This document shows positions 13,824 through 20,641 of a stretch of 21,241 bases of DNA, one piece after another. The DNA is from Flavobacteriales bacterium (GTDB taxonomy: Bacteria > Bacteroidota > Bacteroidia > Flavobacteriales_D > CANHHI01). Location: contig CANHHI010000010.1 of NCBI GenBank assembly GCA_947460225.1, positions 1 through 21,241 of the forward strand. Direction: 5' to 3'. The position numbers and the translations under genes are program-made. Positions within the stretch are counted from its first letter, which is position 1. Every line of letters starts with the position of its first letter. Below the pieces are notes generated by a model. That model worked only from the letters and a program-made list of their open reading frames with translations, was not told the origin of the DNA and ran no database searches.

Positions 13824-14768
13824 ATGAAACGCATTTTAGTCATTGGAGCTTCTGGGCAGATTGGCACAGAATTGGTTGTTGCCTTGCAAAAACGCTATGG
13901 TTTAGAGGCGGTCATCGCATCAGACGTAAAAACGCCTGTTTCTTTTTCGGGTATTTTTGAGCCTTTGGACGCTTTGAATAGCCAGCAACTCGGCGATTTG
14001 GTGGAAAAACACCACATTACCGATGTATATCTTTTGGCGGCTTTGCTTTCCGCTTCTGCGGAAAAAAATCCAGAATTGGCTTGGCAACTCAATATGAATA
14101 GCTTATTTAACGTGTTAAATTTAGCGAAATCTGGAAAAATTAAGCAAATATTTTTCCCCAGTTCTATTGCGGTATTTGGACCGACCACGCCCAAAAATAA
14201 TGCGCCACAATACACGGTTTGCGAGCCAAGCACGGTGTATGGCGTGAGTAAATTTGCTGGAGAGGGTTGGTGCTATTGGTATCACAAAAATTTCGGTGTA
14301 GATGTAAGGAGTTTGCGCTATCCAGGTTTGATTTCGTGGACGGCTGCGCCGGGTGGAGGTACTACGGATTATGCGGTGGATATTTTTCACCAAGCATTGA
14401 CCAAAAAGCATTACACCTGTTTTTTAAAATCCGACACCGCGTTGCCCATGATGTATTTGCAAGATGCCGTGTCTGCCACGATACAACTGATGGAGGCACC
14501 CATTGCCCAAATTAAAAACAGATATGCGTACAATTTAGCGGCTTGCTCGTTCACGCCCGCAGAAATTGCCAAAGAAATTCAAAAACACATTCCAGATTTT
14601 ACCATAGATTACGCCCCAGATTTCCGTCAAGCCATTGCGGACTCTTGGCCATATTCTATTGACGACAGCGTGGCACAAAAAGATTGGGGTTGGAAACCGC
14701 AATACAACTTGGCGCAGATTGTGGAAGATATGATTAAAAACTTAAAACCTTTGTTGTTAAAAGGATAA
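13824..14768 (+). CDS. SDR-type NAD-dependent L-threonine 3-dehydrogenase
   Basis: This is a 314-residue extended short-chain dehydrogenase. It has the nucleotide-binding GASGQIG (residues 8-14), a conserved VYLLAALLSASAEKNP stretch, FPSSIAVFGP, the catalytic YGVSK (Tyr139, Lys143) and LRYPGLISWTAAPGGGTTDYAVDIF (164-188). The last block is characteristic of the UDP-galactose-epimerase-like threonine dehydrogenases known from Flavobacterium and Thermoplasma rather than of sugar epimerases. The reaction is L-threonine to 2-amino-3-ketobutyrate with NAD+. The next step enzyme (kbl) is not in the window. It is a single-gene unit with its own promoter and terminator. Confidence 0.88.
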   Translation: MKRILVIGASGQIGTELVVALQKRYGLEAVIASDVKTPVSFSGIFEPLDALNSQQLGDLVEKHHITDVYLLAALLSASAEKNPELAWQLNMNSLFNVLNLAKSGKIKQIFFPSSIAVFGPTTPKNNAPQYTVCEPSTVYGVSKFAGEGWCYWYHKNFGVDVRSLRYPGLISWTAAPGGGTTDYAVDIFHQALTKKHYTCFLKSDTALPMMYLQDAVSATIQLMEAPIAQIKNRYAYNLAACSFTPAEIAKEIQKHIPDFTIDYAPDFRQAIADSWPYSIDDSVAQKDWGWKPQYNLAQIVEDMIKNLKPLLLKG

Positions 14769-14784
14769 ACGCTTATCACAAATT

Positions 14785-14811
14785 AAAACCGACTGAAAAG
14801 TCGGTTTTTTT
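14785..14811. terminator. Bidirectional terminator between threonine dehydrogenase gene and rpmH
   Basis: AAAACCGACT, loop GAAA and AGTCGGTTTTTTT form a strong hairpin with T-run on the plus strand. On the minus strand the same hairpin ends in TTTT and can serve rpmH. Confidence 0.88.
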
Positions 14812-14830
14812 ATGATTGGTACAAAAAAAA

Positions 14831-14989
14831 CTATCTTTTGTGTTTTTTCTCGTCAGAAACAGTCAATTTCCAACGTCCTTTGCTTCTGCGAGCGGCTATC
14901 ACTCTTTTGCCGTTCTTAGACGACATTCTCTCCCTGAACCCGTGTTTGTTTTTTCTTTTGCGCAAAGAAGGCTGAAATGTTCTTTTCAT
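14831..14989 (-). CDS. rpmH: 50S ribosomal protein L34
   Basis: The 52-residue, highly basic protein starts MKRTFQPSLRKRKNKHGF, followed by RERMSSKNGKRVIAARR and KGRWKLTV, the complete L34 signature. The stop TAG is at 14831-14833. A minus-strand TACCTTTG at 15043-15036 gives a leader of about 40 nt. It stands alone here, away from rnpA and dnaA, with which it clusters in many bacteria but often not in this phylum. Confidence 0.97.
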   Translation of the reverse strand: MKRTFQPSLRKRKNKHGFRERMSSKNGKRVIAARRSKGRWKLTVSDEKKHKR

Positions 14990-15035
14990 GGTCAATTATA
15001 TTTACCGTATGGTATGCTAAATTTTAATCTGAGTG

Positions 15036-15043
15036 CAAAGGTA
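15036..15043 (-). promoter_or_regulatory. Minus-strand -7 element (TACCTTTG) of rpmH
   Basis: This matches TAnnTTTG exactly and is the same octamer as the structured-RNA promoter at 9861. The start of transcription is expected near 15031. No clear -33 box was found. Confidence 0.6.
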
Positions 15044-15137
15044 TAAATTTTTCTGCATATTCTCCTAAATAAACCAGAAAAAATATTTTGTTGAAAAAAA
15101 TAATGCGCAAAATACACGCAAATCAACCGAAAACCTT

Positions 15138-15145
15138 TACATTTG
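15138..15145 (+). promoter_or_regulatory. -7 element (TACATTTG) of exonuclease gene
   Basis: The match to TAnnTTTG is exact, with the ATG 17 bp downstream at 15162. The stretch between 15044 and 15137 is AT-rich with no other feature I can support. Confidence 0.6.
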
Positions 15146-15161
15146 CAAGTAAATCACCAAC

Positions 15162-15989
15162 ATGAAATTGCACCTAAAAAAACCGCTTGCCTTTTTTGAT
15201 TTAGAATCAACAGGCACGGACGTAGCCAAAGATAGAATTGTGGAATTGGCAATTCTAAAAATCATGCCAGATGGCAGTATTCAACAAAAACCAGAGGTAG
15301 CGGGGGAGCGTTATCTCATCAATCCAGGCATGCCTATTCCTTTGGAATCGTCTTTGTTACACGGTATTTATGACCAAGATGTGCAGGGCAAGCCGAGTTT
15401 TCAGGACGTGAGCAAAGGTTTGTATAAATTCTTGCATGACTGTGATTTGGCGGGTTTTAATTCCAATCGCTTTGATGTGCCTTTGCTGGTGGAAGAATTT
15501 AACAGAGCAGGTTTGTTTTTTGACGTGAGAGAGCGTAATTTAATAGATGTGCAAACTATTTTCCACTTGATGGAAGAGCGCACGCTCAAAGCGGGTTATA
15601 AATTTTATTGTGGCAAAGACTTGGCGGACGCACACGAGGCATTTGCCGATGTGAAAGCTACTTACGATGTGTTTTTGGCACAGCTTGAACGTTATCAAGA
15701 TGTTTCGTGGCACAACAAACACGGCGAAGTTTCCACGCCTATTCAAAACGATATGGACGCTTTGCATAAATTTTGCAAAAGAAACAATGCTGTGGACTTG
15801 GTTGGCAGACTGAGTCAAGAAGATAATGGCGTGGTGTTTAATTTTGGCAAACACAAAGGGCGAACGGTTGAGGAGGTTTTAAAGCAAGAACCCTCTTATT
15901 ATGATTGGGTGATGAAGGGAGATTTCCCTGTGCTTACCAAAAAAATCATGCAAGAAATCAAAGAAAAATTACCTATTAAAACCAAATGA
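15162..15989 (+). CDS. DnaQ-like DEDDh 3'-5' exonuclease
   Basis: The 275-residue protein has an N-terminal exonuclease fold with all DEDDh residues: Asp13 and Glu15 in FFDLEST, Asp105 in FNSNRFDVPLL, and His158 with Asp163 in HEAFADV. After about residue 210 comes a second small module, VFNFGKHKGRTVEEVLKQEP and YYDWVMKGDFP. This module is often found C-terminal to such nucleases (an exonuclease X C-terminal-like or DUF3820-like part). It is not the DNA polymerase III epsilon subunit in the E. coli sense; repair or RNA/DNA trimming is likely. The stop overlaps the next start as ATGA. Confidence 0.88.
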   Translation: MKLHLKKPLAFFDLESTGTDVAKDRIVELAILKIMPDGSIQQKPEVAGERYLINPGMPIPLESSLLHGIYDQDVQGKPSFQDVSKGLYKFLHDCDLAGFNSNRFDVPLLVEEFNRAGLFFDVRERNLIDVQTIFHLMEERTLKAGYKFYCGKDLADAHEAFADVKATYDVFLAQLERYQDVSWHNKHGEVSTPIQNDMDALHKFCKRNNAVDLVGRLSQEDNGVVFNFGKHKGRTVEEVLKQEPSYYDWVMKGDFPVLTKKIMQEIKEKLPIKTK

Positions 15990-16594
15990 AAATAGTTTGT
16001 GTCGGCAGAAATTACCTAGCGCATGCCAAGGAACTGCATAATCCGGTGCCTACGAGCCCTGTTTTGTTTATCAAGCCAGAAACGGCTTTACTGAGAGCGG
16101 GCGATTTTTATTTGCCCAGTTTCTCCAAGGAAATTCACCACGAAATAGAACTGGTGGTGCGCATTAACCGTGCGGGAAAAAGTATAGCGGAAGATTTTGC
16201 GAAAAATTATTATTCGGAAATTGCGCTGGGCATAGATTTTACGGCAAGAGACTTGCAAGAGGAGCTTAAAAAGCAAGGGTTACCTTGGGAAAAATCCAAA
16301 GGCTTTGATAACAGTGCTTTTGTGGGTAATTTTTTGGATAAAAATGCGTTTGAAAATATTCAAAATTTGGATTTTGCTTTGCAAATCAATCAAAAAACAG
16401 TGCAAACAGGCAATACGCAAGACATGATTTTTGCTATTGATAAAATTATTGCGGATATATCGCAATATTTTACGCTTAAAGTGGGTGATTTAATTTTTAC
16501 AGGTACGCCCAGTGGTGTTGGTGCCGTGCAGATTGGCGATGTTTTGGAAGGTTTTTTGGAAGGGCAATCCAATTTTAAATTTTCCATTCGTTAA
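15986..16594 (+). CDS. Fumarylacetoacetate hydrolase (FAH) family protein
   Basis: The 202-residue single-domain FAH protein starts MKIVCVGRNYLAHAKEL. It has the metal triad Glu53-x-Glu55 in HHEIELVVRI and Asp84 in LGIDFTARDLQ, and ends with FTGTPSGVG and a GDVLEGFLEG segment. Small FAH proteins act as acylpyruvate hydrolases or oxaloacetate decarboxylases/tautomerases; I cannot choose between these. It overlaps the exonuclease gene by four bases, so the two are co-translated. Confidence 0.9.
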   Translation: MKIVCVGRNYLAHAKELHNPVPTSPVLFIKPETALLRAGDFYLPSFSKEIHHEIELVVRINRAGKSIAEDFAKNYYSEIALGIDFTARDLQEELKKQGLPWEKSKGFDNSAFVGNFLDKNAFENIQNLDFALQINQKTVQTGNTQDMIFAIDKIIADISQYFTLKVGDLIFTGTPSGVGAVQIGDVLEGFLEGQSNFKFSIR

Positions 16595-16617
16595 GTGATG
16601 CAATCGCATTTTTTATT

Positions 16618-16625
16618 TATATTTG
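16618..16625 (+). promoter_or_regulatory. -7 element (TATATTTG) of YceI-like/surA/recR unit
   Basis: The match to TAnnTTTG is exact. Transcription would start near 16630 and the ATG is at 16651. The next five genes are close or overlapping, so this may be the main promoter down to recR. Confidence 0.6.
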
Positions 16626-16650
16626 CTAGATAATCTAATTCAAAAAAGCC

Positions 16651-17265
16651 ATGAAATACCTCAAAATGAAAGGATTACTTGTTTTGTCTTTGTTTGCATT
16701 TGCTTGCGAAAGCACAGAAAATCAGGCAGAAGTTCAGCAAAGTAATGCGTATAAACTTGTAGCGAGCGATACCAAATTGCAGTGGACGGCTTTTAAAACC
16801 ATGGAAAAGGTTGCCGTTTCTGGGACTTTTGACGATGTGAAAATTTTAGATGCGCAAATCAGCGAAGATCCTTTGCAAGTGCTTAAAGGTGCGAAGTTTT
16901 CCATCAGCACCGAAACGACTAATTCTGCAAACCCAGACAGGGACGATAAAATCATGCGTTTGTTTTTTGGGAATTTAAAATTTAGCAACCAAATTACAGG
17001 CGTTGTGGAAAGTTTTGATGCTTTGGAACAAACCGTTACTGTTCGCTTGGTGTTGAACAACAAAGAGCAAACCGTGATTGGCAATTACCAATGGTTAGAA
17101 CCTACTTTGAGTTTGCAATTTAATTTAGACTTATCTATTTTTGAGGCTTTGCCTGCGCTTGCAAAACTAAATGAAGCCTGCCATAGCTTGCACCAAGGTG
17201 CAGATGGCAGTAGTAAACTTTGGCAAGAAGTGGAAATTTTTGTGCAAACAACTTTGTTAAAATGA
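16651..17265 (+). CDS. YceI-like lipoprotein
   Basis: The 204-residue protein has a lipoprotein-type signal (LLVLSLFAFAC, Cys19). The body resembles a YceI lipocalin-like domain: YKLVASDTKLQWTAFKTMEKVAVSGTFDD, a middle TTNSANPDRDDKIMRLFF and a beta-rich end. YceI proteins bind long isoprenoid or fatty ligands in the periplasm; the ligand here is unknown. An internal ATG at 16666 gives a shorter signal peptide and is also possible. The stop overlaps the next start as ATGA. Confidence 0.8.
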   Translation: MKYLKMKGLLVLSLFAFACESTENQAEVQQSNAYKLVASDTKLQWTAFKTMEKVAVSGTFDDVKILDAQISEDPLQVLKGAKFSISTETTNSANPDRDDKIMRLFFGNLKFSNQITGVVESFDALEQTVTVRLVLNNKEQTVIGNYQWLEPTLSLQFNLDLSIFEALPALAKLNEACHSLHQGADGSSKLWQEVEIFVQTTLLK

Positions 17266-18110
17266 TTTTTTATCGGTTTTTCCTGGCTTGTTTGCTTGCG
17301 CTTTGTGGTTTTTCCTGCCAGTATTTTGAGAAAAATACTTGGCTGGCGGAATTAGACGGCGATTATTTGAGCCTTTCAGAGGTTCAGAAGGCTTATGAAC
17401 AAGCGGGAAAGCCGATAGATAGCGTGCAATGGGTATCCACTTATGTGCAAAATTGGGTGGATAGAGAATTGCTTGTACGTGTAGCAGCAAAAAATGTCAA
17501 TCAAGATTATGTGGACTTGATGACAGAAGCCTATAAGAAAGACCTGCAAATTAGTTTGTATTATAAAGATAAGTTGCAGGAGCAATTGGAAAAAGAAATA
17601 GATGAAAAGGAAATTTATGCTTTTTATCAAGCGCACCCTAAATTTTTCAATTTGGAGGCTCCACTTTTGAAATTGTTTGTGCTTAAAGTGTTCAACAGCG
17701 ATGCACGTGCCAAGCAAAATGCCCAAGATATGCTCAAAGCCTTTGTGAGCAATGTGGAAATTGATATGCTTTTGGAAACGTATGAATTGTCGGGTACGCC
17801 TTATTATTACAACAAAAACAATTTACTCAGTCTTGCGGAAATTGTTTTGCAGAGTTTTCCTGCTTTGCGTGCCTTGCAAGATAAAACCATGGGTAAAAAA
17901 AGCATTGTAGAAATACCCAGTGAAGGCTATGTATATTATGTATATGTGGTGGACTTTCAAGACAAGGGCTTGGCACCTTTTGCTGTTGCGAAAGAAAAAG
18001 CGCAAATGTTAGTGATAGGGCAGAAAAAGCAAGAACTTTTACAAAATCTAAAAAACAAATTGCGAGAAGATGCACTTAAAAAACAAGAACTGCGGATACA
18101 TGTACAATAA
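17262..18110 (+). CDS. SurA/PpiC-like periplasmic chaperone lipoprotein
   Basis: I start this at ATG 17262, which overlaps the previous stop by four bases; the longer frame from 17220 lies inside the YceI-like gene. The 282-residue product has a lipoprotein signal (LLALCGFSC, Cys19). The following region looks like the SurA N-terminal chaperone fold: LAELDGDYLSLSEVQKAYEQ, then WVDRELLVRVAAKN, a helical KEIDEKEIYAFYQAHPKFF and a possible weak parvulin-like remnant. A clear PPIase active site is not seen. Its place directly before surA suggests a partner in outer-membrane protein folding. Confidence 0.7.
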   Translation: MIFYRFFLACLLALCGFSCQYFEKNTWLAELDGDYLSLSEVQKAYEQAGKPIDSVQWVSTYVQNWVDRELLVRVAAKNVNQDYVDLMTEAYKKDLQISLYYKDKLQEQLEKEIDEKEIYAFYQAHPKFFNLEAPLLKLFVLKVFNSDARAKQNAQDMLKAFVSNVEIDMLLETYELSGTPYYYNKNNLLSLAEIVLQSFPALRALQDKTMGKKSIVEIPSEGYVYYVYVVDFQDKGLAPFAVAKEKAQMLVIGQKKQELLQNLKNKLREDALKKQELRIHVQ

Positions 18111-19617
18111 AAGCCCACTGCGAAAAGCATTTTTTGGTGCATATTTTTCACCAAATCTCATCTTCCAATCCTCACATACTTATGTATGCTGTGGGTTTCA
18201 GATTTCGCTTTTGCAAAAACTATTTTCCATAAAATACTTTCGCAGCGGGCTTAATACATTTAAACTACTAGCCTGCTTTTTTTGCGTATTTAATTTTTCT
18301 GTATTTTCACAAACAGAGGTGGATAGAGTGATTGCCGTTGTGGGCGAGCAGGTGGTTTTGCAGTCAGATTTGGATTTTAACCAAAATGAACTTTTAAAAA
18401 CGGGTCGGGAATTGAAAGCCTGCGATGTTTTTGAACAGATTTTGCTCACCAAATTGATGGTGGCGCAAGCCAAAATAGATAGCGTAAGCGTGTCCGAAGC
18501 AGAACTCAAAGCGGAGGTAGAACTGCGTTTGACACAAATGGCTGGGCAAGTGGGAGGCATGGACAAGTTAGAGCAAGCCTTGGGCAGTCCGATGCGGAGC
18601 ATTAAAGACTTTTTGCAAGACCCTATTAAAGATAATTTGATTTCTCAACGCATGCGGGCAAAAATTGTGGAAGGCGTTAAACTGACCCCAACCGATGTGT
18701 ATAATTTTTACACCGCAAATCAAGATAAATTGCCCGAATCCCCCGAACAAATAGAACTGGCACAATTGGTTTTGAAAGCCAAAATTAGCAAAAGTCAGGA
18801 GCAAAAAATCATGCAGGAAATGAACATTTGGCGCAATCAAGTGGCGAGTGGGGAACGCAACATGGGTACTATTGCCACTTTGTACTCCGAAGATCCTGGG
18901 AGTCGTGGGAGCAGAGGGGTTTTGGGTTTTCAGGCAAGGGGTACTTTTGTGCCAGAATTTGAGGCGGCTGCTTATAATTTGAAACAAGGCGAGGTGTCCA
19001 AAGTGTTTAAAACAAAATTTGGTTATCATTTTTTGCAGGTGATTGAGCGTAGAGGCGACCAAATCAACGTGGCGCACGTTTTGCGCAAACCAAAACCCAC
19101 CACGGAACAACTTTTGAAATTGCAAGCCAAGGCGGACAGCATTTACCAAATGATTCAAAACCAAGAAATTACCTTTGAAGAGGCGGTTTTGCGTTTTTCT
19201 CAAGATGAAAAAACCAAGCAAAATCAAGGCGTGTTGATTAACATGATAGACCAAGGTAAATTTTTTGATGTCAAACAAACTTTGGAATATGCCCGCATGA
19301 GTCCAGAATTTGCTTATGTGGCAGACTTGATTTATGCGCTCTCGGAGCTTGAAGTGGGAGAGGTGTCGTATCCTTCCATGGCTTTGAATATGGACCAAGA
19401 AACCATTGTGCGCATGGGGAAAATTGTGGAGAAAAAAACACCGCATATTGCGAATTTGCAAGATGATTATCAAGTGGTGGAGCGATTTGCAAGACAGAAA
19501 AAAGAAGAAGAAACCCTAGAAAAATGGACGGAGCGGATTTTGCAAAATACCTTTATCAAAATAGATGACAGACTGCAAAACTGTGAATTTCGCTATGGTT
19601 GGCTGAAAAACAAATAA
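18100..19617 (+). CDS. surA: SurA-type periplasmic peptidyl-prolyl isomerase with repeat-derived N-terminus
   Basis: SurA escorts outer-membrane proteins through the periplasm. The mature part starts near TEVDRVIAVVGEQVVLQSDLD, followed by the chaperone helices. Parvulin-like domain 1 contains SEDPGSRGSRGVLGFQARG and FKTKFGYHFLQVIERRG, and a second, more diverged domain follows NVAHVLRKPK. The hydrophobic signal core (FKLLACFFCVFNFSVFSQ) lies about 53 residues after ATG 18100. The codons between are the in-frame repeat element at 18111-18252, and no ATG exists between 18103 and the signal core. The start may be ATG 18100, overlapping the previous stop by 11 bases, or TTG 18211. An ATG at 18070 would extend it further and is less likely. 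Confidence 0.9.
   Translation: MYNKSPLRKAFFGAYFSPNLIFQSSHTYVCCGFQISLLQKLFSIKYFRSGLNTFKLLACFFCVFNFSVFSQTEVDRVIAVVGEQVVLQSDLDFNQNELLKTGRELKACDVFEQILLTKLMVAQAKIDSVSVSEAELKAEVELRLTQMAGQVGGMDKLEQALGSPMRSIKDFLQDPIKDNLISQRMRAKIVEGVKLTPTDVYNFYTANQDKLPESPEQIELAQLVLKAKISKSQEQKIMQEMNIWRNQVASGERNMGTIATLYSEDPGSRGSRGVLGFQARGTFVPEFEAAAYNLKQGEVSKVFKTKFGYHFLQVIERRGDQINVAHVLRKPKPTTEQLLKLQAKADSIYQMIQNQEITFEEAVLRFSQDEKTKQNQGVLINMIDQGKFFDVKQTLEYARMSPEFAYVADLIYALSELEVGEVSYPSMALNMDQETIVRMGKIVEKKTPHIANLQDDYQVVERFARQKKEEETLEKWTERILQNTFIKIDDRLQNCEFRYGWLKNK
18111..18252. mobile_element. MITE-like AAGCCC element, full-length copy of 142 bp
   Basis: The terminal inverted repeats are AAGCCCACTGCGAAA at 18111-18125 and its complement (one mismatch) at 18238-18252. 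The interior holds a small dyad CATAC-TTAT-GTATG (about 18174-18187). The left end begins right after the stop of the upstream gene. The element is open in the surA frame throughout, so it now encodes the N-terminal extension of surA. It has no transposase, and a target duplication is not clear. Shorter relatives are at 6064-6124 and 1672-1713. Confidence 0.75.
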
Positions 19618-19907
19618 TGGAAAAGAAAATTATTGCTTGGATTAAAAACAAGTATATTTCTGCTTGTTTTTTTACGCTTGTTTGGCTGGTATTTTTGGCG
19701 GACAAAGATTTATTTTTTGTGCTTTCAAACAAGGCAAAACTCAAAGATTTGGTGCAAGAAGAAAAGGATTTGACCCTAGACATTCAAAGTCAAGAAGAAG
19801 AGCTCAAAGCCTTGCAATCTAGTCAAAATCTGGAAAAATTTGCCAGAGAAACCTATAAAATGAAAAAAAGCAACGAGGTCATTTTTATGATTTCCGAAAA
19901 ACCTTAA
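19617..19907 (+). CDS. FtsB/DivIC-type septum formation initiator
   Basis: The 96-residue bitopic protein has a short basic N-terminus, one membrane helix (about residues 13-32, ISACFFTLVWLVFLADKD) and a coiled coil from about 38 to 75 (KLKDLVQEEKDLTLDIQSQEEEL). It ends with the family's FARETYKMKKSNEVIFMI. FtsB/DivIC joins FtsL and FtsQ/DivIB in the divisome. The ATG at 19617 overlaps the surA stop as TAATG; an in-frame ATG at 19599 lies within surA and is less likely. Confidence 0.88.
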   Translation: MEKKIIAWIKNKYISACFFTLVWLVFLADKDLFFVLSNKAKLKDLVQEEKDLTLDIQSQEEELKALQSSQNLEKFARETYKMKKSNEVIFMISEKP

Positions 19908-19911
19908 TCTT

Positions 19912-20532
19912 ATGGAATATCCCTCGCAGGTTTTAAATAGAGTGATTGATCATTTTGCGTCTTTGCCAGGCATTGGTAAAAAAACGGCGGTGCGCTTGGT
20001 TTTGGATTTGCTTTATAAAGAGCAGGCGCAAATTTTAAATTTTTCGGAATCTTTAAAAAAACTGGCATTGGAAATCAATTATTGCAAGCATTGCCACGCT
20101 ATTAGCGATGATGAAGTTTGCAAAATATGCAGCAATCCCGCTCGGGAAGACGATAAAATTTGTGTGGTAGAAGACATCAGAGATATTGTGGCTATTGAAC
20201 AAACGGTGCAATTCAGAGGGAGATATCACGTTTTGGGTGGGCTTATTTCGCCTATCAAAGGCATGGCGCCCAGTGATTTAAATATTGGCTCTTTGCTGGA
20301 ACGTCTTGCAGAAAATCCACAAATTAAAGAAATTATTTTTGCCCTCAGCACCGATATTGACGGGGATACCACGCATTTTTATTTGTATAAAAAACTCAAA
20401 GATAAGCCTATTGTGCTTTCTACCATTGCCCGAGGCATCAGCATGGGTGACTCCATTACCTACGCCGATGAAGTTACTTTGGGCAAGTCTATTTTGCATA
20501 GGGTGCCTTTGGAGACGGTATTTAACACTTAA
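19912..20532 (+). CDS. recR: Recombination mediator RecR
   Basis: RecR works with RecF and RecO to load RecA on gapped DNA. The 206-residue protein has the helix-hairpin-helix FASLPGIGKKTAVRLVLDLL (residues 15-34), a C4 zinc site (Cys58, Cys61, Cys70, Cys73), and a Toprim domain starting CVVEDIRDIVAIEQT with Glu87. The C-terminal THFYLYKKLK and ARGISMGDSITYADEVTLGKSI are also standard. It begins four bases after the FtsB-like gene. The 109 bp after it have no terminator I can call with confidence. Confidence 0.97.
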   Translation: MEYPSQVLNRVIDHFASLPGIGKKTAVRLVLDLLYKEQAQILNFSESLKKLALEINYCKHCHAISDDEVCKICSNPAREDDKICVVEDIRDIVAIEQTVQFRGRYHVLGGLISPIKGMAPSDLNIGSLLERLAENPQIKEIIFALSTDIDGDTTHFYLYKKLKDKPIVLSTIARGISMGDSITYADEVTLGKSILHRVPLETVFNT

Positions 20533-20593
20533 AGCCCAATCAATGTAAGGAATGCAACTCATTCTATAAAATGAACCGCATGTAAAAAATAAT

Positions 20594-20624
20594 TTTGATA
20601 TTCGCCTATTTTTATTTACATTTG
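20594..20624 (+). promoter_or_regulatory. Promoter of AAA ATPase gene (TTTG-N19-TACATTTG)
   Basis: TTTG at 20594-20597 and TACATTTG at 20617-20624, 19 bp apart, form one of the two most complete promoters in the window. The start would be near 20629, 13 nt before the ATG at 20642. Confidence 0.75.
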
Positions 20625-20641
20625 CAAAACAGGATACAAAT

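Noticed and set aside
14816..15046. Plus-strand open frame of 76 codons
   Set aside because: It is the shadow of rpmH on the opposite strand, whose 52-residue product is unmistakable.
18070..18099. ATG at 18070 as the surA start
   Set aside because: It lies 40 bases inside the previous gene and adds only lysine-rich residues read out of frame from that gene. ATG 18100 or TTG 18211 are better candidates.
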